DNA of 15,967 bases, taken from the NCBI GenBank assembly GCA_001515185.1, contig LQHI01000002.1, positions 1 to 15,967 of the forward strand. Reading direction: 5' to 3'. Numbering within the stretch: position 1 is the first letter of the stretch; each line of letters opens with the position of its first letter. Origin of the DNA: Hadesarchaea archaeon DG-33 (lineage in GTDB: Archaea > Hadarchaeota > Hadarchaeia > Hadarchaeales > Hadarchaeaceae). Below are positions 6,401 through 13,102 of the stretch, in pieces. Below the pieces are notes generated by a model. The model was not told the DNA's origin. It was given only the letters and a program-made list of their open reading frames with translations, and made no database searches. Made by a program: the position numbers and the translations under genes.

Positions 6401-7686
6401 CAAATCAACTCCACTTTCCCCCCCAACTTTCGTATATCATCGACAAAGCTTGGATATGACACGCTAATGCTCTCTGCCCCCTCTATAATGGTTTCCCCCC
6501 ACGCGACTAAACTAGCTATCGCGAAAGCCATCGCCATTCGGTGGTCTCCATAGGAAGTGAGTTTTGCGCCTTTGAGTCGCTTCACTCCTCGAATGCGAAG
6601 CTCGTCCGGTTGCTCCTTCACTTCGGCCCCCAACTTTCGAAGTTCACTTGCTAGAGCATGGATACGGTCGGTCTCCTTGAGCCGTAGATGGGGGATATTC
6701 AGGAGTCTAGTCCGACCTTCGGCAACTGAGCCGAGCACCGCGAGCGCAGGCACCAAGTCAGGGTTATCGCCACAGTCGGCCTCGATTCCTGAGAGCTCCT
6801 CGCCACCTGAGACTTCGACCGTCTTGCCTTTCACCCTTGTATCTGCCCCAAATTCACGGAGTAATTCAATAATCCGCTTGTCCCCTTGGGCGCTTTGTAC
6901 ATCGAGGTTACTCACCCGCACGGTACCTCCCGCGAGTGCAGCTGCAGCGAGCACGAAAGCTGCTGAGGAGAAATCACCGGGGACGTCAAAATCTATCGCC
7001 TTGAAGACCTGCCCACCAGGAATTTTGAACTCCATAAGGGCTCGGTCGCGCTTGATTCTGGCCCCAGCCCCATCGAGCAACTCGAGCGTGATCTCGACAT
7101 AGGGCTTGGATCGGAGTTCTTCGGTTACTGTTATCTCTACGTTCTCCTTCGCGTAGGGGGAAGCCAACAGTAACGCTGAGATAAACTGTGAACTTATCGT
7201 GCCTGTGATTTCCACTTCACCCCCGCGTAATCCACCACCAACAACTACCGGGGGCCTGCCCTGGGGCCCCTCGCAGCGTGCTTTGGCCCCTAACTTGTTG
7301 AGCGCCTCGATTAAAGGTCCAATTGGGCGGGCAAGAATTGATTCATCTCCGGTCAAACGTACGAGCTTGGGTGAAAGTGCTGCTATTGCGCTCATCAAAC
7401 GAATCGTTGTGCCTGAGTTGCGAGCGTCGATAATGTCAGCACGGGGCTTGAGTTCGCCAGCGGTTCCTAGTACTCTCCAAACATCATCTTCTTGGCTGAC
7501 TTCCGCGCCGAGCGTTCGAATCGCTTCGATTGTCGCCTCGGTGTCGAAGCTTAAAAGTGGGTTGATAATCTTGCTTTCATCCCTCGCCAGCAACGCAACC
7601 ATGAACGCTCGGTGGGTGTAACTTTTTGAGGGCGGCGCTTTAACTTCGCCTGCCAGTTTCGAGGGTATAACTTTCAACAACGCCAT
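6400..7686 (-). CDS. aroA: EPSP synthase (3-phosphoshikimate 1-carboxyvinyltransferase)
   Basis: 428-aa EPSP synthase joining shikimate-3-phosphate and PEP. Key elements: PPSKSYTHRA (Lys21, Ser22, Arg26), NSGTTIR (90-96), the second-domain DVPGDFSSAAFVLAA, GDNPDLVPALAV, LRLKETDRI and YGDHRMAMAFAIA, the full two-domain inside-out barrel pattern. ATG 7686 was chosen because GGGAG lies a few bases upstream and family members begin just before the first strand; an upstream in-frame start at 7704 would add six residues overlapping the presumed leader. First gene of the minus arm, overlapping aroC. Its promoter lies in the region shared with ADH synthase. Confidence 0.96.
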   Translation of the reverse strand: MALLKVIPSKLAGEVKAPPSKSYTHRAFMVALLARDESKIINPLLSFDTEATIEAIRTLGAEVSQEDDVWRVLGTAGELKPRADIIDARNSGTTIRLMSAIAALSPKLVRLTGDESILARPIGPLIEALNKLGAKARCEGPQGRPPVVVGGGLRGGEVEITGTISSQFISALLLASPYAKENVEITVTEELRSKPYVEITLELLDGAGARIKRDRALMEFKIPGGQVFKAIDFDVPGDFSSAAFVLAAAALAGGTVRVSNLDVQSAQGDKRIIELLREFGADTRVKGKTVEVSGGEELSGIEADCGDNPDLVPALAVLGSVAEGRTRLLNIPHLRLKETDRIHALASELRKLGAEVKEQPDELRIRGVKRLKGAKLTSYGDHRMAMAFAIASLVAWGETIIEGAESISVSYPSFVDDIRKLGGKVELI

Positions 7687-7715
7687 GGGACTCCCGTTAC
7701 ACAATCTCCGAAAGG

Positions 7716-7724
7716 TTTAATAAG
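7716..7724 (-). promoter_or_regulatory. TATA-like box for the aroA-aroC-shikimate kinase-CM/ACT arm
   Basis: On the minus strand the sequence reads CTTATTAAA, about 30-38 bases before the aroA ATG (7686). With the usual archaeal distance of about 25 bases, transcription would begin near 7692-7698 and leave a short leader that still contains the GGGAG motif. No strong BRE was recognised. Assigned by eye. Confidence 0.4.
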
Positions 7725-7753
7725 AATTTGACGCGAGGGGGGTAGTTGGTGTA

Positions 7754-7818
7754 AGGTATGGCGAACCAGATGAGTTGCGACGGCGGTAATTGCTTTTATT
7801 GTTAGAGCAGCCATACCT
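7754..7818. repeat. 9-bp perfect inverted repeat in the shared aro promoter region
   Basis: AGGTATGGC at 7754-7762 is the exact reverse complement of GCCATACCT at 7810-7818, with 47 bp between. It lies between the two divergent starts of the aromatic operons. It could be a pair of regulator half-sites or the base of an RNA stem in an extended leader. The region 7687-7894 otherwise holds only the promoter elements listed; I see no gene in it. Confidence 0.45.
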
Positions 7819-7846
7819 AGGCCACGAGCAAATTCTCGCTTTTTGG

Positions 7847-7864
7847 CACACTTTTTAATGTGTG
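7847..7864 (+). promoter_or_regulatory. TATA-like element inside a CACAC-N8-GTGTG palindrome, upstream of ADH synthase
   Basis: CACAC (7847-7851) and GTGTG (7860-7864) form a perfect 5-bp inverted repeat around TTTTTAAT, which is TATA-like. The centre is about 40 bases before TTG 7895, consistent with a transcription start near 7880. A repressor bound to such a palindrome would block TBP. An alternative TATA-like CTTTTATT lies at 7793-7800. Assignment is by eye. Confidence 0.4.
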
Positions 7865-7881
7865 TGCAGTATATCACATAC

Positions 7882-7887
7882 GGAGGT
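7882..7887 (+). promoter_or_regulatory. Strong Shine-Dalgarno motif deciding the TTG start of ADH synthase
   Basis: GGAGGT lies seven bases before TTG 7895. It supports TTG as the genuine start of the first gene of the plus arm, since the protein N-terminus from there matches family members. Confidence 0.75.
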
Positions 7888-7894
7888 AGTGTAA

Positions 7895-8695
7895 TTGTCC
7901 GAGATTGGAAAGCGCGTTAGGCTTGAGCGGATAATCGACCGAAAGACAAGGCGAACTGTAATCGTGCCTATGGACCACGGCTTGAGTATGGGACCTATCG
8001 CAGGGCTAGAAGACATGGCATCAATTATAAACCAGATAGCTGATGGTGGGGCAAACGCCGTCGTGCTCCACAAAGGAATCATTCGCGCAGGGCACCGAGG
8101 ATACGGAAAGGATATTGGGCTTATCATTCACCTCTCGGGGAGCACCTCGCTGGGGCCTGACCCCAACTGTAAGGTTCCGGTAGCGACAGTTGAGGAGGCA
8201 ATCAGCTTGGGCGCGGACGCCGTCTCGGTCCACGTTAACGTGGGTGCGGCGAACGAACCGGAACAGCTCCAGGCATTAGGTGATGTAGCTGAAACATGCG
8301 CGGACTGGGGCATGCCTTTATTTGCGATGATGTACCCACGCGGTTCCAAAATAAAGAACCAACATGCCCCCGAGGTAGTTGCGCAGGTAGCACGGGTCGG
8401 AGCGGAACTGGGAGCTGATATAATTAAGACCTCTTACACCGGGGACATCAACTCCTTCCGAAAGGTTGTCCGGGGCTGCCCTGTGCCAGTGGTGATTGCT
8501 GGTGGTCCAAAGATGGCGACCGAGCGGGATGTGTTTGAGATGGTGGGCGAGGCGATTAAAGCTGGCGCGATAGGGGTTTCGATAGGGCGTAACATCTTCC
8601 AGCACCGGAACCCTACCGGAATGACTCGGGCGCTGACGCAGATCGTGCACGGAAAAGTCTCAGTCGATCGGGCGATGCGTGAGCTCAAGCGGTGA
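7895..8695 (+). CDS. aroA': 2-amino-3,7-dideoxy-D-threo-hept-6-ulosonate (ADH) synthase
   Basis: 266-aa class I aldolase (FbaB/DeoC-like TIM barrel) catalysing the first step of the archaeal alternative shikimate entry: a ketose-phosphate donor condenses with L-aspartate semialdehyde to give ADH. The N-terminal IGKRVRLERI block, PMDHGLSMGP (Asp27), MMYPRG (Tyr147) and IIKTSYTGD (Schiff-base Lys178) match the ADH synthase MJ0400 type. The C-terminal phosphate site shows GVSIGRNIFQH. It lacks features specific to fructose-bisphosphate aldolase clusters and is followed directly by DHQ synthase II, its pathway partner, which settles the function. TTG start with a strong GGAGGT motif. First gene of the plus arm. 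Confidence 0.93.
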   Translation: MSEIGKRVRLERIIDRKTRRTVIVPMDHGLSMGPIAGLEDMASIINQIADGGANAVVLHKGIIRAGHRGYGKDIGLIIHLSGSTSLGPDPNCKVPVATVEEAISLGADAVSVHVNVGAANEPEQLQALGDVAETCADWGMPLFAMMYPRGSKIKNQHAPEVVAQVARVGAELGADIIKTSYTGDINSFRKVVRGCPVPVVIAGGPKMATERDVFEMVGEAIKAGAIGVSIGRNIFQHRNPTGMTRALTQIVHGKVSVDRAMRELKR

Positions 8696-8701
8696 ACAAA
8701 A

Positions 8702-9817
8702 TTGCGCAAGCTTGTTTGGGTCAGGGCTGACTGGGAGGAGCCTTGGGGAAAGCGAAAACCGTTCATCAGCGCAGCGATTGAGGCTGGCGCGGATGTCGTG
8801 CTGGTGAAGCCCGAGGAGACCCAAGAAGCGCTCAAGCTTGGAGCTATTGCTATCACGGCAAGCGAGCCAGCGCCAGGTGTTGGTGTGGTGATGTTGAGTG
8901 CTCGAAGCACTGCCGAGGTCGGACAAGTAATAAAGCAAATTGAGAAGCTGCACGAACAAGAAAAAAAGGTTGCGGTACTGGTCGAGATAGCGAACAAGGA
9001 ACTTGAGCGCGCCGCTGTCAAAGCGGGAAAAGTAGCTGACTTCCTCGTTGCAATCACGCCCGACTGGAAGGTAATTCCGCTCGAGAATCTGATTGCTGAA
9101 CTCCAAAGCGCTGAGGTTAAAGTTCTGACTGGGGTGAAGAACGCCGAGGAAGCCAAAGTCGCGATAGAAACACTAGAGATCGGTGTTGCCGGTGTGTTGC
9201 TTGACCCGCGAGAGCGTGGAGCTGGAGAAATCCGCAAAGTGTGTGAGGCATTCGAGCTGCTCACGCTTGAAAAGCTTGAGCTTGTGCCAGCGAAGGTCAC
9301 CACAGTTCGTCCCGTAGGTATGGGCGACCGAGCCTGCGTTGACACCACCTCACTCATGAGCGTTGGTGAGGGGATGTTGGTGGGAAGCCAGGCGGGGGGC
9401 ATGTTTCTCGTTCATTCAGAAACTTTGTTAAGTGAATTTGTTGAGCCTCGTCCATTTCGCGTGAATGCAGGGGCAGTGCACGCCTACATCCAATTGCCCG
9501 GGGGGAAGACGAAATACATGTCAGAGCTAGGCGCGGGCGACGAGGTACTGCTCGTAAACGCTAGGGGCGAGTCCAGGGTGGGTGTGGTTGGACGGGTAAA
9601 GATAGAGCGTCGGCCGCTGTTGTTCGTTGAGGCCGAGCGTGAAGGAGAAAAATTCAAAACGCTGCTCCAGAATGCTGAAACAATAAACCTCGTCGACAAA
9701 AGTGGAAAACCGATCTCGGTGGCGAAGCTCAAGCCCGGTGACGAGGTGCTCGTACATCTCGAGCGAGCTGGACGACATTTTGGCGTTAAGGTTGAAGAGA
9801 CAGTAGTCGAGAGATAA
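8702..9817 (+). CDS. aroB': 3-dehydroquinate synthase II
   Basis: 371-aa archaeal DHQ synthase II, which converts ADH to 3-dehydroquinate by NAD-dependent oxidative deamination and cyclisation. It is unrelated to bacterial AroB. The N-terminus (LVWVRADWEEPWGKRK) begins the family's first half. The conserved core includes VGEGMLVGSQAGGMFLVHSE (about 218-237), PRPFRVNAGAVHAYI (about 247-261), KTKYMSELGAGDEVL and GRVKIERRPLLFVEAE. Start is TTG 8702 with GCGGTGA (8689-8695) six bases upstream, overlapping the ADH synthase end. The stop TAA is part of the 18-bp palindrome at 9814-9831. Length agrees with family members of 320-380 aa. Confidence 0.95.
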   Translation: MRKLVWVRADWEEPWGKRKPFISAAIEAGADVVLVKPEETQEALKLGAIAITASEPAPGVGVVMLSARSTAEVGQVIKQIEKLHEQEKKVAVLVEIANKELERAAVKAGKVADFLVAITPDWKVIPLENLIAELQSAEVKVLTGVKNAEEAKVAIETLEIGVAGVLLDPRERGAGEIRKVCEAFELLTLEKLELVPAKVTTVRPVGMGDRACVDTTSLMSVGEGMLVGSQAGGMFLVHSETLLSEFVEPRPFRVNAGAVHAYIQLPGGKTKYMSELGAGDEVLLVNARGESRVGVVGRVKIERRPLLFVEAEREGEKFKTLLQNAETINLVDKSGKPISVAKLKPGDEVLVHLERAGRHFGVKVEETVVER

Positions 9818-9831
9818 ACAGGGGTGTTTAC
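9814..9831. repeat. 18-bp palindrome, copy 1 (aroB'/aroD junction)
   Basis: ATAAACAGGGGTGTTTAC. Arms TAAACA and TGTTTA are perfectly complementary around GGGG. It contains the aroB' stop codon (9815-9817) and the GGGGTG Shine-Dalgarno motif of aroD (9821-9826). Copies 2 and 3 lie at 13927-13944 and 14003-14020. Confidence 0.75.
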
Positions 9832-9832
9832 T

Positions 9833-10561
9833 TTGGGCGAGCTGAGGTTGGGCAAACACAAGTTGTCAACTCCAGCCATCTGCGGTTCAGTAATGGCCGA
9901 AAAAGTCAAAGAAATGAAAGCTGGCGTAGCCAAAGCTATCGAACAGGGCGCGGACTTGGTCGAGCTCCGGGTGGATGGACTTCACGATCAAGCAGGCTGG
10001 GAGGAGCTGCTGCCCGTCAAAGCTCCGGTGATTTTGACGAACCGCTTGGAAAGCGAGGGAGGCGGCTTTAAGGGAGATGAAAATAAGCGTATCGAGGTGC
10101 TGCTCCAGGGCGTCGCGCGAGGGGTTTCCTGCATCGACATCGAACTCTCGACTCCCGAACCCCTGCGTGAGCGGGTGGTTTCGCAGGCTAAAAAATCCGG
10201 TGTCGCGGTGATAATATCTTGTCACAATTTTTCCATAACGCCATCCATCGAAGTTATGACCGGCACCGCAAAGCGCTTAGCGGGAGCTGGGTGCGACATC
10301 GCGAAGATTGTGACACTCGCGGAGGACACAGAGGACGCGCTCCGCATGATTGACTTCCTAGCTCAGGTGCAGGATGAGGTAGCGGTGCCAATCATAGCAT
10401 TCGCAATGGGGGACGCCGGCAAGATAACGCGCATTGCTGCCCCGATATTAGGTTCACCCATTGTCTACGCGGCTGCAGGCAAGGCAACCGCGCCTGGACA
10501 GCTCGATGTAGCGACGATGAAGCGCTTGTTACATGAGTTGATTCCCAAGGAGAAACGATGA
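9833..10561 (+). CDS. aroD: 3-dehydroquinate dehydratase, type I
   Basis: 242-aa class I TIM-barrel dehydroquinase that dehydrates 3-dehydroquinate to 3-dehydroshikimate through a Schiff base. Numbered from TTG 9833: VELRVDGL contains Glu44/Arg46, SCHNF contains catalytic His131, CDIAKIVTLA contains Schiff-base Lys158, and KITRIAA plus APGQLDVATM form the substrate-binding C-terminal end. TTG 9833 is preferred because GGGGTG (9821-9826) is six bases upstream. GTG 9824, three codons earlier, lies inside that motif but cannot be excluded. The stop overlaps the aroE ATG (ATGA). Length is typical for archaeal stand-alone AroD. Confidence 0.95.
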   Translation: MGELRLGKHKLSTPAICGSVMAEKVKEMKAGVAKAIEQGADLVELRVDGLHDQAGWEELLPVKAPVILTNRLESEGGGFKGDENKRIEVLLQGVARGVSCIDIELSTPEPLRERVVSQAKKSGVAVIISCHNFSITPSIEVMTGTAKRLAGAGCDIAKIVTLAEDTEDALRMIDFLAQVQDEVAVPIIAFAMGDAGKITRIAAPILGSPIVYAAAGKATAPGQLDVATMKRLLHELIPKEKR

Positions 10562-11418
10562 ACTTGGCGAAGCTCAAACTCTTCGCGCTGATAGGCGACC
10601 CAGTTGAGCAAAGTCTCTCGCCAGCCATGCACAATGCTGCCTTCCGCGCTCTTGGGCTTAACTGTGTTTACATCGCCCTTCGCGTGCCAAAGCCCATGCT
10701 TGCTGACGCAATTGCTAGCGTCCGGGGGCTGGGTTTTGCTGGGCTCAACGTCACAACTCCCCACAAAATAGGTATCGTCAGTCTGCTCGATGAGCTCGAT
10801 GAGTCCGCGAGCTTAGTAGGCGCGGTCAACACGGTCAAGAACAATCGGGGGAAACTCATCGGGTTCAACACCGACGGGGAGGGTGCCATTCGAGCGCTTC
10901 AGGGAGAGATTGGCTCCGTTGAGGGGAAGGAAGTGGTGCTCTTGGGTGCAGGGGGGGCTGCCCGCGCCATCGCGTTCTCCTTAGCTAGGGCAGGCGCAAG
11001 GCTCACAATCGTCAACCGCACCGTCCCAAAGGTGCGGGCGCTGGCGTCGACAATCGAGCAAAAGCTGGGGATAAATGTGGGAGTAGCTTCCTTGGGTCGC
11101 ACCGAACTCACCAAGGCTTTGAAAAATGCGGATGTCCTAATCAACGCCACGTCAGTAGGGATGTACCCCAAGATCAACAAAACCCTAGTGCGTGCGAGCA
11201 TGATGCATCGCGGACTCGTTGTTTATGATATCGTCTACGAACCTCTCCGGACGAAGCTGTTGCGAGAGGCGAGGCGAGCGAGTGGAAAGACTATCGATGG
11301 GTTAGGAATGCTCGTGCATCAAGGCGCGCTAGCGTTCGAGATTTGGACTGGGAAGCGTGCGCCCGTTAAAATTATGAGGGCTGCAGCAAAACGGGAGTTG
11401 AGGGGGGAAAGCAGGTGA
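10558..11418 (+). CDS. aroE: Shikimate dehydrogenase
   Basis: 286-aa NADP-dependent reductase of 3-dehydroshikimate. The substrate site shows SLSPAMHN (Ser19, Ser21), NVTTPHK ending in catalytic Lys70, and FNTDGEGA with Asp106. The Rossmann domain has GAGGAARAI (130-138) and the NADP-favouring VNRT. C-terminal GLGMLVHQGALAFEIWTG is the family's closing signature. ATG 10558 overlaps aroD's TGA and has AAGGAG six bases upstream. The stop overlaps the tyrA start (GTGA). Confidence 0.97.
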   Translation: MNLAKLKLFALIGDPVEQSLSPAMHNAAFRALGLNCVYIALRVPKPMLADAIASVRGLGFAGLNVTTPHKIGIVSLLDELDESASLVGAVNTVKNNRGKLIGFNTDGEGAIRALQGEIGSVEGKEVVLLGAGGAARAIAFSLARAGARLTIVNRTVPKVRALASTIEQKLGINVGVASLGRTELTKALKNADVLINATSVGMYPKINKTLVRASMMHRGLVVYDIVYEPLRTKLLREARRASGKTIDGLGMLVHQGALAFEIWTGKRAPVKIMRAAAKRELRGESR

Positions 11419-12275
11419 AGGTCGCTGTCATCGGCGCGGGCGCGATGGGGCAATGGCTGGCTGGTTTTGTCAAACAAAATTTGGACGAGGTTGTAGTCGC
11501 AGATGTCAGCGCAACCAAGGCCGAGCGGGTGGCCAAAGAATTGGGTATAAGCTCTAAGTCGGTCGCCGAAGCTGCTGCAGAAGCTGAGCTCGTGCTGGTC
11601 GCTGTGCCGATCTCCAAGACTCCTGAAGTCATCAAATCGCTTACTGGGCAAGTCCAACGGGGGGTGCTGATCGCCGATATTACCTCAGTAAAGAGCGATG
11701 TCGTTGAGGTCATGAAGACCATAGAAGCAAAAGTCGAGCTTGTATCACTCCATCCCCTCTTCGGCCCGGGGGCGGCAAGCGTCAAGGGGAAAGATTTCGT
11801 GGTGGTGCCAGTAAAGCCCGGCCAACGCTACGCCGCGCTCAAAAACCGCTTAATCGAACTGGGCGCGCGGGTCACCGAGATGGACGCGGAGGAGCATGAC
11901 CGTTTGATGGCGATAACTCAATGCATGACCCATTTCGTGCTTCTCGTCTACCTCGACGCGCTCAAGTCGATGAAAGGGCTTAAACAAGCGGAAAAGCTTC
12001 GCACCCCAATGTTTGCGACTTTACTCGATCTAGCTAAATCCGTGCTCGCGGGGAACCCTGAGCTATACGGCGAACTTCAGGTGCGCAATCGATACGCGCG
12101 GGTCGTGCGGAGTTCGCTCCTCGAGGCTTGCCGTTCGCTGGACGTCGCCTTCTCTGCGGGTGATGCCAAAAGCGTTCGAGCGATCTTCAAAGAGGCCCTA
12201 GCTCCATGGGGATTGGCTGAAGCCAAAAATGTATACAAAAGAATGTATGAACGATTTGAGGAGGGCAAAACATGA
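11415..12275 (+). CDS. tyrA: Prephenate dehydrogenase
   Basis: 286-aa NAD(P)-dependent oxidative decarboxylase turning prephenate into 4-hydroxyphenylpyruvate (tyrosine branch). The N-terminal Rossmann motif is GAGAMG (7-12). DITSVKSDV (about 88-96) and SLHPLFGPGA (111-120, His113) are diagnostic. MAITQCMTHF corresponds to the conserved helix of the C-terminal dimer domain. There is no fused chorismate mutase or ACT domain here; in this window those sit on the other arm. GTG start overlaps the aroE TGA, with GGGGGG/GGAAA upstream; the stop overlaps pheA (ATGA). Confidence 0.93.
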   Translation: MKVAVIGAGAMGQWLAGFVKQNLDEVVVADVSATKAERVAKELGISSKSVAEAAAEAELVLVAVPISKTPEVIKSLTGQVQRGVLIADITSVKSDVVEVMKTIEAKVELVSLHPLFGPGAASVKGKDFVVVPVKPGQRYAALKNRLIELGARVTEMDAEEHDRLMAITQCMTHFVLLVYLDALKSMKGLKQAEKLRTPMFATLLDLAKSVLAGNPELYGELQVRNRYARVVRSSLLEACRSLDVAFSAGDAKSVRAIFKEALAPWGLAEAKNVYKRMYERFEEGKT

Positions 12276-13093
12276 AGGTGGGGGTCCTCGGGCCCAGGGG
12301 TACGTACGCTGAACTGGCCGCACGCTCCCAGTTCGGGCAGAAAGTTAAGATGGTACTCTACCCCATGATTACTAATGTTGCTGAAGCTGTGGCGCGCGGA
12401 GATGTTCAGGCAGGCGTCATCCCAATTGAGAGCTTGCGAGAGGGTTCTGTAGGGGAGGCGCTCGATGCGCTCGCGTGGGCCGATGTCAAAGTTCAAGCCG
12501 AAGTAGTCGTTCCAGTCTCACATTCCTTGCTAGGGATGCCCGGAACGAAGCGCGCGAAGATTACCCAAGTGCTCTCCCATCCTCAGGCGCTAGCCCAGTG
12601 CCGCGAGTTTCTGCGGAAGAACTTGCCAAAAGCGGAACTCATCGAGATGACGAGCACCGCCAAAGCCGCGGAGCAGGTTGGCAAACTCAAAAAACCGCAC
12701 ATGGCGGCGATTGGGCCAAAGGTGCTCGCGGACCTCTACGGGCTGGAAGTGCTTCATGATGACATCCAGTCGGGCGAGATGAACACCACCCGCTTTCTAT
12801 GCCTCGCAAAGGAGGATAGCAAACCCACGGGCCGCGACAAGACCTCGGTCGCATTTTACACCACCCAAGACAGGCCGGGTATTCTTCACGAGATATTGGG
12901 TGAGTTCGCGGTTCGCAACATAAATCTGACGAAGATCGAGTCCCGTCCGTCAAAGAAGGCGCTAGGAGATTATCTCTTCTTCATCGACTTCGAGGGGCAC
13001 CGCGAGGATGCGAAGGTGAAGGAGGCGCTGGAGGGCTTAAAGCAGAAGACGGCAATGCTCAAAGTGCTCGGTTCATACCCGAGGCGATTTTAG
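12272..13093 (+). CDS. pheA: Prephenate dehydratase with C-terminal ACT domain
   Basis: 273-aa monofunctional prephenate dehydratase (prephenate to phenylpyruvate). The periplasmic-binding-protein-like catalytic part covers about residues 1-180: GPRGTYAE near the start, PIES (51-54), LSHPQALAQC (101-110) and catalytic TRF (173-175). The ACT domain spans about 190-270, with DRPGILHEIL and ESRP (223-226), the Phe-binding regulatory motif, so feedback inhibition by phenylalanine is likely. Odd point: the usual PIEN motif reads PIES here. ATG overlaps tyrA's TGA. The nadE region begins directly after the stop. Confidence 0.95.
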   Translation: MKVGVLGPRGTYAELAARSQFGQKVKMVLYPMITNVAEAVARGDVQAGVIPIESLREGSVGEALDALAWADVKVQAEVVVPVSHSLLGMPGTKRAKITQVLSHPQALAQCREFLRKNLPKAELIEMTSTAKAAEQVGKLKKPHMAAIGPKVLADLYGLEVLHDDIQSGEMNTTRFLCLAKEDSKPTGRDKTSVAFYTTQDRPGILHEILGEFAVRNINLTKIESRPSKKALGDYLFFIDFEGHREDAKVKEALEGLKQKTAMLKVLGSYPRRF

Positions 13094-13102
13094 GTGACAC
13101 AG

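Noticed and set aside
6557..7621. Two long plus-strand frames (6557-7102 and 7199-7621) opposite aroA
   Set aside because: Ser/Pro-rich translations antisense to a complete, motif-rich EPSP synthase; no family resemblance.
7674..7877. Small 67-codon minus-strand frame in the aro promoter region
   Set aside because: It runs through the promoter region and into aroA in another frame, has no ribosome-binding motif that I could see and no recognisable protein pattern; a leader peptide with runs of Phe/Tyr/Trp codons was looked for and not found.
8434..9402. Long open frame of 322 codons on the minus strand across ADH synthase and DHQ synthase II
   Set aside because: Its translation is Ser/Thr/Pro-rich low-complexity and it lies opposite two well-identified genes; it is an antisense by-product of their codon bias.
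10658..10672. Partial match to the palindrome (CTGTGTTTAC) inside aroE
   Set aside because: Only one arm matches and the G4/C4 centre is missing; it is explained by coding sequence.
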